Origin: Sandaracinaceae bacterium
Lineage (GTDB): Bacteria; Myxococcota_A; Polyangia; Polyangiales; Houyiibacteriaceae
Assembly: GCA_020633075.1 (NCBI GenBank)
Contig: JACKEI010000003.1
Span: 248,001 to 312,000 of the forward strand
Length of the DNA stretch: 64,000 bases
Reading direction: 5' to 3'
The notes under the pieces are model-generated. The model was not told where the DNA came from. It worked only from the letters and a program-made list of their open reading frames with translations, and did no database searches. Numbering within the stretch: position 1 is the stretch's first letter; each line of letters opens with the position of its first letter. A program made the position numbers and the translations under genes. Shown piece by piece: positions 1-9,016 of the stretch.

Positions 1-394
1 TGGTGGTGCCGGTGGTGCCCGTGCCCGAGGGCGGCGTACCCGCCGTGGCCACTGCCGGCGTCTGCGCGGCGCCCTGCCCGAGGCAGGCCCGCAGCTCACC
101 CACGATGACTCCCAGCCGCAGCTCGAGCGCCTCGGCGCTGTGGACCGCGTCGCGGCGGGCGGCATCTCCCGTGGCGGAGCGTGCTTGGCGCTCGGCTTCC
201 TCCAGCAGACGCAGCGTGCTCGAGAGGCGCTCGGACTGGGCGCGAACGCACGGCACTTCCTGACTCAGCCGCTGCGCGGTGGCTTGGACCTGCGTGTCCG
301 TCTGCGCATGGACGGGGGAAGGTGTGGTGGTGGCGACCGAGAGGCTGACGGCGGCGACAGCGACGGCGAGGGCGTGGGTGTGCGCTCGGCTCAT
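1..394 (-). CDS. Secreted alpha-helical protein, C-terminus cut by window edge
   Basis: At least 131 residues read without a stop from ATG (complement of 392-394) to the left edge of the window. The N-terminus is a Sec signal peptide: a short charged start (MSRAHTH), an Ala/Val-rich core and a cleavage motif VHA before QTD at about residue 30. The mature part is Glu/Arg/Ala-rich helix with two cysteines (EVPCVRAQ, ELRACLG), then a Gly/Thr/Pro tail at the edge. GGAG lies 5 nt before the ATG. It is divergent from the gene at 611. Function is unknown; a periplasmic helical protein is the safest reading. Confidence 0.7.
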   Translation of the reverse strand, partial: MSRAHTHALAVAVAAVSLSVATTTPSPVHAQTDTQVQATAQRLSQEVPCVRAQSERLSSTLRLLEEAERQARSATGDAARRDAVHSAEALELRLGVIVGELRACLGQGAAQTPAVATAGTPPSGTGTTGTT

Positions 395-610
395 GGGGAC
401 TCCAGGGGTTCGGAAAGACAAGGGGCGGCACGCCGACGTCTGGGGCCGCCCGCCTGGGACGGTCGAGGTGGGCGGATCTTCAACGTGTGACGATGTGGAT
501 CATTCTAACCCCCTGCGTGGCCTCGGCCGCAACTTCCGGGGATTGTGGCCCCTCGCGCAAGATGCCCTGCGCCGGGTCGACAAGCGGGCGTTCTCATCCC
601 GGAGTCAACC
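395..610. other. Divergent intergenic region
   Basis: This 216-bp stretch separates the divergent starts at 394 (minus) and 611 (plus), so it must carry the promoters of both genes. I see a GGAG ribosome-binding site at 601-604 for the plus gene but no convincing -35/-10 pair, operator palindrome or terminator. Confidence 0.4.
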
Positions 611-1867
611 ATGCCCGACCTCGTGTCCCAGCCCAGCGGCCCCCACTCCTCGGTTCCGGTCCCCGTACCCGGTCCTCTTCCCACACCGTCACCCGGCGGA
701 GCGTACGACAGCGCGCTGGCGCTGACCGCCGTGGACAGCGCGCGTTCGCTGCTGACATCGGCGCAGGGGCCGCGCTTCTCACCAGAGCAAGCGTTCGCGC
801 TCTCGGTCCAGCTGCGCGCGTTAGCGTCCACAGCGCCCCCAGACGTGGCGGCGTCTCTCGAGGGGACGGCGAGCGCCCTCGAGCGCGCGGGCTCTTCCGC
901 CTTGGTGGCGGGCTTGCAAGGTGCCCGCCCCGCGGGTGTCCAGGCTCGCTCCACCCCCGACGCGCAGGCGCTGCGGCTGCTCGACGCGCTGGCGGATGTG
1001 CACGTGGCGCGCGGGCGGCCCACCGCCGAGATCACGTCGCGCATCGTCCGCGACCTGGGCACGTCGGGGCTCCTGCAGCTGTCGGCGCGGGTGGGCTTCG
1101 GCGACGTGACCGCCGCGATGACGCGCCACGGAGCGACCGCGACGGAAGCCTACGCGGTGGCCGAGCGGCTCGCCGCCAACGCGGCGGAGAGCCTGCACGT
1201 CGCCGCCTACGACGGCGTCCTCGCGGGGCTTCGAGAGCGCCTGCGCGAGGTCCGCGCCCTCGCGGCACCCGAGCAGCGCGAGACGACGTTGCGCGCGGTC
1301 CTCTCGGGCGAGCTGAACCTCGGTGGGCACATGGTGGCGGTCAGTCGGGCATCGGAAGCGGCGGAGCTGACCGAGCTGACCGCGCGCCTCCGCACGGCGA
1401 CACCCGCGGAGCGACCGGCCCTCGAGGCCCGCGCCCGTGGGCTGGTGCAAGGGGCGCTGGCCGACATCGAGCGCGTGCTCCGCACGCACGTGGACTTCAT
1501 GCCGACCCACCTGCGCGACGACGAGCTGCTCGATCTCCAGCGCTTCTTCCCGCAGGTGTTCCGGCGCGTGGCACGGGAGGCCGGGCTCAGCCCGCAGGCG
1601 GCCGTTGCGCTGGGGACGGCGCCCGGTGGCACGCTCCTCGAGCGCGCGTGGGTCGCCCGAACGGAGAGGGCGAGCGAAGCGAGCGACGTCGTGACCTACT
1701 CGCGTGCCGCGCTGCTCGCGACCGGTGACCTCGTGGGGAGTCTCGAGATCATCCCGGGCGCGGAGGCGTTTCGGCAGACCGCGCGGGCGGCAGACGCCAC
1801 CATCCAGGCGCGCGACCGGGGCATGCTCGTCGCGGGCTACTTGGTCGACCACCCGCTCCGCCCGTGA
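611..1867 (+). CDS. Ala-rich helical cytoplasmic protein of unknown function
   Basis: A 418-residue protein. The ATG at 611 is preferred over an in-frame start at 545 because GGAG sits 6 nt upstream of it and the extra N-terminal stretch looks non-coding. Residues 1-30 are a Pro/Ser/Val-rich disordered lead. The rest is strongly helical, Ala/Arg/Leu/Glu-rich, with no signal peptide, membrane segment or motif I recognise. A better-conserved-looking patch is DFMPTHLRDDELLDLQRFFP near residue 300. It ends 47 nt before the lipoprotein at 1915. It could be a secreted effector-like or scaffold protein, but nothing seen decides this. Confidence 0.6.
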   Translation: MPDLVSQPSGPHSSVPVPVPGPLPTPSPGGAYDSALALTAVDSARSLLTSAQGPRFSPEQAFALSVQLRALASTAPPDVAASLEGTASALERAGSSALVAGLQGARPAGVQARSTPDAQALRLLDALADVHVARGRPTAEITSRIVRDLGTSGLLQLSARVGFGDVTAAMTRHGATATEAYAVAERLAANAAESLHVAAYDGVLAGLRERLREVRALAAPEQRETTLRAVLSGELNLGGHMVAVSRASEAAELTELTARLRTATPAERPALEARARGLVQGALADIERVLRTHVDFMPTHLRDDELLDLQRFFPQVFRRVAREAGLSPQAAVALGTAPGGTLLERAWVARTERASEASDVVTYSRAALLATGDLVGSLEIIPGAEAFRQTARAADATIQARDRGMLVAGYLVDHPLRP

Positions 1868-1914
1868 TCGCGTCGCGTTCGCCATTTGACCTGTGGCGGG
1901 GCTATAGTCATCGG

Positions 1915-4377
1915 ATGCGTAGCGTTTGGTTCGGGCTGGCCCTCTCCCTCGCGGTGGTGGGCTGTGGTGGAGACGACACGTCGATGACGGTCATTGGCGG
2001 CGTGGGTGACCCCTGTGAGCGACCGTCGCAGTGCCGCTCCGGGTTGATGTGCGCTCCCGACGGAGTGTGCCGCCCGATGGGTGGCGGGGAGCTGGGCGCC
2101 ACGTGTCAGCTGGACCTCGACTGCGCCGACGGCTTGCGCTGCGACGCCTTCCGGCGCTGCGCCACCGAAGGTGACGGCGAGGCAGGGGACCTCTGTGCGG
2201 GCTCGCACGAGTGCCAGGCCGGCTTCGTCTGTCAGCTCCAGGGCATCAGCGCGACCTGCCAGATGGCGGGCACCCAGGACATCGGCGACGTCTGTGACTC
2301 GGTCGCGAGCTGTCTCTCGGGGCTCACCTGCACGCCGGCCACGCCCTCGCCCCTCTGCACCAGCCCCGGGCCGCTGCCGGCCAATTCCCCGCCGCCACCT
2401 CCCAGCGTCGGGTTCTGGGCCGGCGTCACCTGCCCCGAGGACAACGGGGCGCCACGCGCCTACTTCGACGTGCCCACCCAGTCGGAGCTCGACGGGGACT
2501 TCTACCGGCTGCCGTTCCCCAACGACGTGCGCCGCACCGCGACGGGCCTCGATCTCTCGACGCACCCGACCCCCGCGACCGCGCTCGACATCGACGCCAT
2601 CGACCGCTACCTGCGGGCCTCCGAGGCGGACTTGGACGGCTTCAGCCTCAACCCCGTCGTGTTCTTCCGCTTCTCCCGGGCCTACGACTGGGACTCCACC
2701 GGCGGCGCCATCCACTTCGTCAACGTGGACCCGGCCTCCCCGGAGTTCGGCGCGACTCACCCGGCCGCCTGGCTGAACACCTTCGGTCCCATCAGCAAGT
2801 ACATCTGCCAAGACTGGCTCGGGCTCCGCACCCTGCACGGCGCGCCCCTGCTCCCGGGCACCACCTACGCGGTCATCCTGGACACCAGCCTGCTCCCGGC
2901 CGCGGCCGTAGGTGGCACCTTCCAGCGCTCGGCAGACCTCGATGCGCTGCTGGGGGACACGCGTCCGACGGACGTGCACCTCGGGCCCGCCTGGGACCGC
3001 TACGCCCCGCTGCGCGCCTTCCTCGCGTCCGACCCCAACCTGGACACGGCCGACGTCCTCAACGCCACGGTCTTCACGACGCAGCGCGACCCGGACCTGT
3101 CGGCCTTCCGTACGGCCATCCGGGAGGGCACGGTGCCCACCCTCTCGGACCTGACCCTGTGCGACACGGGGGTCACCTCCCCTTGCGAGGACGCGACCAC
3201 CGGGCGCGGGGCCTGCGGCGCAGCGGACCCCGACTTCCACGAGATTCATGGGCACATCACGCTGCCCGTCTTCCAGGCAGGCACACCGCCCTACGCGACG
3301 CCCGCCGACGGTGGCGCCATTGCCTACGACGCCTCCGGCGACCCGGTCATCGCCCGCACGGAAGCGGTGTGCGTCGCCATCACGATCCCGAAGAACGCCA
3401 CCATGCCCGTAGGCGGCTGGCCCGTGCTCTTCACCGGGCACGGCACGGGGGGCTCCTTCCGGGACGCCATCGATGGCGGGCGTGCCGGTGAGGTGGCCGA
3501 CGCCGTGTCCGGCGCAGCGACCGTGCACGCGGCCACGATCTCGATCGACCTACCGATGCACGGCTCGCGCCGAGGCGCCACCAACGAGGGGCCCGAGACC
3601 CTCTTCTTCAACTTCGTCAACCCGCGGGCTGCGCGCGACAACGTGATCCAGGGCGCCGCAGACCTGATGAGCGTGCTCTACTTCCTGGAGCAAGGCTCGG
3701 TCGCGCTCGCGGACTCACCCATCAACGCGGCCTTCTCCTTCGATGCCACGCGCGTCGCCATGTTCATGCATTCGCAGGGGGCGACGCACGCGGCCATGAT
3801 GATCGCGAACGAGCCGCTCGCGCGGAACGTCGTGCTCAGCGGCGTGGGGGGGGACCTCACGCAGTCGCTGCTCAACAAGACGCAGCCGGTCAACATCCAG
3901 GCCCTCCTGCCGCTTGCCCTGCGTGACATCGGCGGAGACGGACGGCTGCCCACCGGGGACTTCCACCCGGCGCTCGCGCTCTTCCAGATGTTCTTCGACT
4001 CGGCCGACCCCGTGAACGTGGCGCGCCGGCTCTCACGCTCGCCTCGTCCCGGTCAGGTCGGCACGCACGTGTTCATGACCTACGGGCTCGGCGACAGCTA
4101 CAGCCCGGAGGCGACCATGCAGGCCTACGCGATCGCGGGGGGCATCAGCGCCGTGAACCCGACGCTGGTCACCTTCGCCGTCTCCACCGTGAACGCGCCC
4201 GTGAGCGCCAACCGCATGGTCAACGGCGAGAGCATGACCATCGCGCACCGGCAGTACCAACCAACCGCGCCCGTCGATGGTCACTTCGTCGCGTCACAGA
4301 CCGCCGAAGGACGGACGGACACGCAGCGCTTCATCCTCCAGGCGCTGGCCGCTCAGACCCCGGTCATCGGTCAGTAA
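1915..4377 (+). CDS. Large lipoprotein: Cys-rich repeats plus alpha/beta-hydrolase-like domain
   Basis: An 820-residue outer-envelope lipoprotein. The start at 1915 gives a typical lipoprotein signal (MRSVWFGLALSLAVVGC); an upstream in-frame ATG at 1864 would bury it. Residues about 30-150 hold repeated Cys-rich modules (C-x5-C-x5-C spacing, GLxC and CxSGLxC phrases), resembling the small disulfide repeats common in myxobacterial surface proteins. The remaining about 650 residues look like a lipase/esterase-type alpha/beta hydrolase: a GTTYAVIL strand, VLFTGHGTGG (oxyanion-loop-like) and MFMHSQGATHAAMM, an H-S-x-G-A nucleophile elbow. A late His in VDGHFVASQ could complete a triad. The substrate is unknown. 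Confidence 0.75.
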   Translation: MRSVWFGLALSLAVVGCGGDDTSMTVIGGVGDPCERPSQCRSGLMCAPDGVCRPMGGGELGATCQLDLDCADGLRCDAFRRCATEGDGEAGDLCAGSHECQAGFVCQLQGISATCQMAGTQDIGDVCDSVASCLSGLTCTPATPSPLCTSPGPLPANSPPPPPSVGFWAGVTCPEDNGAPRAYFDVPTQSELDGDFYRLPFPNDVRRTATGLDLSTHPTPATALDIDAIDRYLRASEADLDGFSLNPVVFFRFSRAYDWDSTGGAIHFVNVDPASPEFGATHPAAWLNTFGPISKYICQDWLGLRTLHGAPLLPGTTYAVILDTSLLPAAAVGGTFQRSADLDALLGDTRPTDVHLGPAWDRYAPLRAFLASDPNLDTADVLNATVFTTQRDPDLSAFRTAIREGTVPTLSDLTLCDTGVTSPCEDATTGRGACGAADPDFHEIHGHITLPVFQAGTPPYATPADGGAIAYDASGDPVIARTEAVCVAITIPKNATMPVGGWPVLFTGHGTGGSFRDAIDGGRAGEVADAVSGAATVHAATISIDLPMHGSRRGATNEGPETLFFNFVNPRAARDNVIQGAADLMSVLYFLEQGSVALADSPINAAFSFDATRVAMFMHSQGATHAAMMIANEPLARNVVLSGVGGDLTQSLLNKTQPVNIQALLPLALRDIGGDGRLPTGDFHPALALFQMFFDSADPVNVARRLSRSPRPGQVGTHVFMTYGLGDSYSPEATMQAYAIAGGISAVNPTLVTFAVSTVNAPVSANRMVNGESMTIAHRQYQPTAPVDGHFVASQTAEGRTDTQRFILQALAAQTPVIGQ

Positions 4378-4391
4378 CGCGCCCCCTGCGC

Positions 4392-4856
4392 TCAGTAGGC
4401 CAGGTTGCTGTCGCCTTCGCGACGCTCTGGCCCGGCGCCCACCTGCTCCATGACGTTGCCGCTCTGGTCCACGTAGTGGTAGCCCTCGGCGATGCGGAAG
4501 GCGGGGCCGTCGTCTGCGCGCACGACGATGTCCACGTTGATGGGCGCGGGCACGGAGGGGGTCTCGACCTGGAGGGTGTTCGGGTCGATCAGGCTCACCT
4601 TGGTGCCCCGCTGCGCGCCGAAGTACACCGTGTAGCCAATGTCGGGGCGGAAGTTGCGACCCTGGATGGTCACCCGCTGCTGCCCCTGGATGGCGCCCGC
4701 TTGCGGATCGATACGCAGGATCTGCAGCTCGCCGTTGTCGTCGCCACAGGCCACCGTCCCGAGCGCCGCAGCGGCCCCTAGCAACAGCGTCCCGCCCCAG
4801 CGCGTGAGCTGGCTGGCGAGAGAACGGCGGGAGGAGGTCGGTGGCGGGGTGTGCAT
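4392..4856 (-). CDS. TIG/IPT-domain lipoprotein
   Basis: A 154-residue lipoprotein. The signal peptide ends in the lipobox LGTVAC at about residue 38. The mature part is one IPT/TIG immunoglobulin-like fold: IDPQAGAIQGQQRVTIQGRN, then YTVYFGAQRGTKVSLIDPNT and VETPSVPAPINVDIVV, the usual pattern of TIG domains in cell-surface proteins. The C-terminus is a short polar tail. It converges with the lipoprotein at 1915-4377 (14 nt between stops) and diverges from the receiver-PATAN gene at 4968. Its role is likely structural or adhesive at the cell surface; no ligand is evident. Confidence 0.8.
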   Translation of the reverse strand: MHTPPPTSSRRSLASQLTRWGGTLLLGAAAALGTVACGDDNGELQILRIDPQAGAIQGQQRVTIQGRNFRPDIGYTVYFGAQRGTKVSLIDPNTLQVETPSVPAPINVDIVVRADDGPAFRIAEGYHYVDQSGNVMEQVGAGPERREGDSNLAY

Positions 4857-4967
4857 GATGCGCAGGACGATATGCGAGAGGCTCGAAGGGCGTCAAGGTC
4901 GACTGCCCGTTCAGGGTTCCTCGGCGGCGGGAGAACAAGGTCGACGCGCCGCACCGAGGCCCCTACA

Positions 4968-7835
4968 ATGGCCATCGAGCAAGGATTCCAAGAGCCCGTG
5001 GCCAAGCAAAACCTCCTCCTCGTCGACGCCGACCAGCGCAGCCTGCGCGTGCTGGAGGTCAGCCTGCGCAAGGCTGGCTACAGCGTGACCACGTGCGCCG
5101 ATGCGCCGACCGCCATCGAGATGATCGGGCTCAGCCGGCCGGACATGATCATCAGCGACACGCGCCTCCCGGAGGTGGATGGTTTCCAGCTGGTGGAGCG
5201 CCTGCGCGCCAACGAGGACGCGAAGGACATCCCCTTCATGTTCCTGTCGAGCGACGGCTCGGTGGAGAGCAAGGTCAAGGGGCTCGAGCTGGGCGTGCAG
5301 GACTACCTCACCAAGCCCATCTACATCAAAGAGATCATCACGCGGGTCAACCTCGAGCTCCAGCGCCGGCAGCGCGTGGGGCTCGAGCGCAAGAGCGTGG
5401 AGACCAAGACGCGCTTCAGCGGCTCGCTCGCGGACATGGGCCTCGTGGACTTGCTCCAGACCATCGACATCAGCCGCAAGAGCGGCGTGCTGCACCTCAC
5501 CTCTCCCGCCGGGCAGCGCGGCTCCATCTTCTTCGACGTGGGCGGCCTGAAGCACGCCGAGCTGGGCAAGCTGCGGGGCGAGTGGGCTCTCTATCGCGCG
5601 CTCGTCTGGAACGAAGGCACGTTCGAGCTGGAGTTCCGCCCGGTGCGGCTGGACGAAGAGACCATCTCCATGAGCACCCAGGGGCTCCTCATGGAGGGCA
5701 TGCGCCGCCTCGACGAGTGGGGACGGCTCCTCGAGCAGCTCCCGCCTCTCGACGCGGTGTTCGAGATCGACGAGGCCGAGCTCCGCGACCGGCTGGCCGA
5801 GATCCCAGACGAGATCAACGACGTCATCAAGTACTTCGACGGCGTGCGCTCGCTCATGGACGTGGTGGACGAGGTGGCCGCCGACGACCTCGAGACGCTC
5901 GCTGCCATCTCCAAGCTGTACTTCGAAGGCCTCATCGTCGACAGCGGCATGAGGACGTCCCTCATCGCGTCCGAGCCGGCGGGGATGGTGTCGGAGACGG
6001 GTCACGACGAGCCTGACCACGAGATGGACGAGGAGGCGGTGGCCATGGCGGCGGCGGGCGTCGTCCCCGGCGAGTCCGGCGACCTCTTGGTGGCGTCCGG
6101 CGAGACGCCCCTCGGCGCGGAGGAGCCCGCAGACGACACGGGAGCGACCGTGCAGAGCACACCCGTGGCCGTGGGCAGCTTGGGTCCCGCGGCGTTGGCC
6201 GGCATGAGCGCGACCGACTCCGAGCCGCCCCCACCACGTGAGCGGCCGCAGCGTGAGCGCTCCGACACGTCGCCTGGGATCCCGGCGGGAGACATCGCAC
6301 AGGCCCAGCTGCACGGTGACGACGCAGAGCACGCGATAGGGATGCTTGGCGAAGCGCGGGAGCCCGCCGACGCCACCGGCGCGTCACCCACCGCGACGCC
6401 GCCGCAGGGCAGCGCGGCGCCGCAGGTCCACGAGGCGTCCGACAGCGCCCAGCGCCCCTCCGACGCACCCGCGCCACCCGACGCAGAGTCGGAGGCCGAG
6501 ACCCTCGACCGCTCCCTGCAGCAGGCGGATGCGGCCCCCTCGACCAACCCCGAGCCCGCAGAGCCCGCGCGCTCGAGCGACGCCGACGACGAAGCACGCG
6601 ACGCGAAGGGTGCGCGTCCGGTCGAGGCGCTGCCCGGCAACGTCATCCGCTTCCCGCAGAAGGGGGGCGCCGCCCTGGCTCTCGCCGAGCCCGAGGAAGA
6701 AGCCGAAGACGCGCCGCAGGAGCCTCCACCGCCGCCTCCCGCGCCTCCTGTCGCCGAGCCTGTCGCCCCAGTCGAGTCGCGGGGGCAGAGCGGCGCTCAC
6801 GCGCGACCCAGTGATGCGGGTGCGCCCGTGCCGGTGGGCGTGCCCGTCCCGGAAGACGCAGCACCATCCAGCGCGAAGGCGGCGCCGAGCGAGCCGTCTG
6901 CCGACCAGAAGCCCGCTTCCGAGCATGCCCCGGAGCGTGGGCGCGCCGCCGGCCGCGCGAACGACGACGAGCACGCCGCAGGCCACGACGGCAGCGACTT
7001 CTCCGACGAGTTCTTCGTGGCGGAGAGCTACGAGTCCACCCGGGCGTCCGAGGAAGTGGCTCCGCGTCGCTCGCGTGCCCCCAAAGCGGCGCCCCTCGAA
7101 GATGCCGTGGTGCCATCCGCCATGGACTCCGTCTGGCGTTACCTCGGGCTGCTGACCGTCGCCGCGGTGGTCGTGTTCTTCGTCTACCATCTGGCCACTC
7201 GCGAGCGCACCGGCCGCTTCGGCGACATCGCCACCGGGTCCCCCGGTGCCATCCCCGAGCCGCGGCCCGCTGTAGGTGCCGGCGCGCCCACCGAGGCGGG
7301 GGAAGACTCGGCAGAGAGCCCCCAGCAAGCGGCCGCGCCAGACGCCGTCGAGCCCGCGGAGCCCGCCGTCGCGGATGAGCCCCCGGCCGACGAGCCCCCC
7401 GCGGGCGAGGTGGACCCCGAGCTGGCCGCTGCTGCCCCGGAGCCGCCCCCAGAGGCGGCGCCTCTCCCCACCGCCGCGCCCCCCAGCGTCGCGCTCGAGC
7501 AAGCGCTGGCCGCCGCGCGGAGCGCGTCCCGGCGTGAGTCGCAGGCCGCCTGGGAGGCCGTGCTCGTCCTGAATCCAAGGTCCGCGGAGGCGTTGGACGA
7601 GCTGGCGTGGTCCGCCATCAACCGGCGCCAGAACGAACAAGCCCGTGACTACGCGCGCCGCGCCGTGGCCGTGGACGCGACCTTGTCGCGCGCCTGGGTG
7701 ACGCTCGGCGCCTCCCTGCAAGAGCTGGGCGATGCCGATGGGGCGCGGGTCGCCTACCAGTCGTGCGTGGATCACGGCGAAGGGCGCAACGTCCGGGACT
7801 GCCGCACCATGCTGCGCATGCTCGGCGCTCCCTGA
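4968..7835 (+). CDS. Receiver-PATAN (DUF4388) membrane protein with C-terminal TPR
   Basis: A 955-residue signalling protein; MAIEQG is chosen as start because the receiver begins at once after it. Residues 14-135 form a response-regulator receiver with acidic D20 and D22, phosphoacceptor D64 (IISDTRLP), S94/S95 and K116 (LTKP). Residues about 145-380 are a PATAN/DUF4388 region (GSLADMGLVDLLQTIDISRK, SGVLHLTSPAGQRGSIFF). Then comes about 320 residues of Pro/Ala/Glu-rich disorder. A single membrane segment follows (YLGLLTVAAVVVFFVYHLA, about residue 725), another Pro-rich linker, and two TPR-like helix pairs at the C-terminus. The receiver would be cytosolic and the TPR outside the membrane, suggesting phosphorylation-dependent transmembrane coupling (inference). 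No DNA-binding output domain is present. Confidence 0.85.
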   Translation: MAIEQGFQEPVAKQNLLLVDADQRSLRVLEVSLRKAGYSVTTCADAPTAIEMIGLSRPDMIISDTRLPEVDGFQLVERLRANEDAKDIPFMFLSSDGSVESKVKGLELGVQDYLTKPIYIKEIITRVNLELQRRQRVGLERKSVETKTRFSGSLADMGLVDLLQTIDISRKSGVLHLTSPAGQRGSIFFDVGGLKHAELGKLRGEWALYRALVWNEGTFELEFRPVRLDEETISMSTQGLLMEGMRRLDEWGRLLEQLPPLDAVFEIDEAELRDRLAEIPDEINDVIKYFDGVRSLMDVVDEVAADDLETLAAISKLYFEGLIVDSGMRTSLIASEPAGMVSETGHDEPDHEMDEEAVAMAAAGVVPGESGDLLVASGETPLGAEEPADDTGATVQSTPVAVGSLGPAALAGMSATDSEPPPPRERPQRERSDTSPGIPAGDIAQAQLHGDDAEHAIGMLGEAREPADATGASPTATPPQGSAAPQVHEASDSAQRPSDAPAPPDAESEAETLDRSLQQADAAPSTNPEPAEPARSSDADDEARDAKGARPVEALPGNVIRFPQKGGAALALAEPEEEAEDAPQEPPPPPPAPPVAEPVAPVESRGQSGAHARPSDAGAPVPVGVPVPEDAAPSSAKAAPSEPSADQKPASEHAPERGRAAGRANDDEHAAGHDGSDFSDEFFVAESYESTRASEEVAPRRSRAPKAAPLEDAVVPSAMDSVWRYLGLLTVAAVVVFFVYHLATRERTGRFGDIATGSPGAIPEPRPAVGAGAPTEAGEDSAESPQQAAAPDAVEPAEPAVADEPPADEPPAGEVDPELAAAAPEPPPEAAPLPTAAPPSVALEQALAAARSASRRESQAAWEAVLVLNPRSAEALDELAWSAINRRQNEQARDYARRAVAVDATLSRAWVTLGASLQELGDADGARVAYQSCVDHGEGRNVRDCRTMLRMLGAP

Positions 7836-7883
7836 GCCGCGCGTGAACCAAGCGAGTACGACCGGGCGCGGGGGCCCGGGCCG

Positions 7884-8150
7884 TCAGCTGTTGGGGGAGC
7901 CCGCGATGATGTCCAGCTGCACGGACTCGCCGTTGCGGACTTCCAGCCGGTAGCGGCTGTTTGCCGTCTGCACGTAGTAGACCTCGCTGCCGCAGATACG
8001 AAGGATCCGCTTCACCGGCGTTGTCACGTACTCGTGCAGCCCGTCCGGAAACTCAATCACAACCACCGACCCCTTGCGAGGTGGGCGGAGCAGCCGGCCA
8101 ATGACGGCACGACCGGGTTTCCTTCCGAGCTTGCGCAGAACAACTTCCAC
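7884..8150 (-). CDS. Small basic protein of unknown function
   Basis: An 88-residue protein starting at GTG (complement 8148-8150). The N-terminus is basic (RKLGRKPGRAVIGRLLRPPR); the rest alternates strands (SVVVIEFPDGLHEYVTTPVK, EVYYVQTANSRYRLEV), suggesting a small beta-barrel. It has no signal peptide. Codon use and amphipathic strand pattern support real coding. It converges with the receiver-PATAN gene and lies 104 nt from the stop of the gene at 8255 on the same strand. No family is recognised. Confidence 0.55.
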   Translation of the reverse strand: MEVVLRKLGRKPGRAVIGRLLRPPRKGSVVVIEFPDGLHEYVTTPVKRILRICGSEVYYVQTANSRYRLEVRNGESVQLDIIAGSPNS

Positions 8151-8254
8151 GATGCCATCAAGCTAGCACACTCGCTCTCGCCAGCAAAAGCCCTCCATCG
8201 TGAAAACGTCCAAAAGGCAGGATCGAGGGGGTTCTCGGTGCTGCCGTTGCAGCG

Positions 8255-9004
8255 CTAGCGGACATCGAAGCGAAAGGACACGACGACGCCGTCCGGGAGG
8301 CTACTGCCCCCGACCCGACGGAGCGGTGGAGACAGGCAGCGGTCCAGCACCCCGATGTCCAGTCCGCGGGCGCCTCGCTCGCGGAAACGGACGTCCGTGA
8401 CCACCCCTCCGGCGACGGTCACGCGCACGTCGCCCTCTCCGGGGCCCCCCATGCAGCCCGTGACGCGCTCGAGCGCCCGGAACACGTCCCTCTCGAGCCC
8501 GTGATCGCGCGGGCAGCGGTCACCGGGGCACTGAAAGTACGCGACGCGTCCCTGAGTCAGCGTGCGCCCGGCTCCGGCCGCCTCGCTGCCCGGCTGGCCG
8601 GCGGCCTGCGCAGGAGCATCGGCGCTGGCCGGCTCGGCGGGGGCCTCGTCGTCCGCTGCGGGAACGTCGCTGGCCGTCTCCGTCGCCGCGGCCAGGGCCT
8701 CGTCCGGGACCGGCTCCTCGACCGCGTCCTCGCCGTCACTCGGGGCCGCGAGCTCGTCAGCGCGGGAGCCCTCCGCGTCGTCGCCGCCCACACCCCGTTC
8801 GTCGTCTCCCTCGGGCACACCGACGACGGGCGCGTGGTCATCGTCCCCCGATGGCGAGGTGGTCTCGGCGTCGAGGTGCGGTGCGGCCAGCGAGACCTGC
8901 ACGAGCAGCAGGCCCGCCACGACCCCACCGACGCCGACGGCGATCAGCGACAGCGGGCGCGGGGTGCTCCCGCGCGGATCGGCGATGCGAACGATGGACG
9001 GCAT
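8255..9004 (-). CDS. Membrane-anchored protein with disordered linker and TonB/AgmX-like C-terminal domain
   Basis: A 249-residue protein. Residues 18-42 form one membrane segment (LSLIAVGVGGVVAGLLLVQV). Residues about 45-145 are an acidic Asp/Glu/Ala/Pro-rich linker. The last about 95 residues form a compact domain with paired cysteines (FQCPGDRCPRD, VTGCMGGPGEGDVRVTVAGG, DRCLSPPLRR) and strand pattern GVVTDVRF...GVVVSFRFDV, which resembles the AgmX/PglI-type TonB-like C-terminal module of myxobacterial proteins. It would be anchored in the inner membrane with the domain in the periplasm. It ends just 12 nt downstream of the sigma factor stop on the same strand, so the two are probably co-transcribed. 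Confidence 0.65.
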   Translation of the reverse strand: MPSIVRIADPRGSTPRPLSLIAVGVGGVVAGLLLVQVSLAAPHLDAETTSPSGDDDHAPVVGVPEGDDERGVGGDDAEGSRADELAAPSDGEDAVEEPVPDEALAAATETASDVPAADDEAPAEPASADAPAQAAGQPGSEAAGAGRTLTQGRVAYFQCPGDRCPRDHGLERDVFRALERVTGCMGGPGEGDVRVTVAGGVVTDVRFRERGARGLDIGVLDRCLSPPLRRVGGSSLPDGVVVSFRFDVR

Positions 9005-9016
9005 GCAGCCGCTTTA

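Noticed and set aside
1837..3528. 563-residue minus-strand frame opposite the 1915-4377 lipoprotein
   Set aside because: Shadow frame created by GC bias; Val/Arg/Gly-rich with no motif, while the plus frame has a lipobox and hydrolase features.
4911..6332. 473-residue minus-strand frame opposite the receiver-PATAN gene
   Set aside because: Shadow of the receiver/PATAN coding frame; His/Arg/Leu-rich and without domain features.
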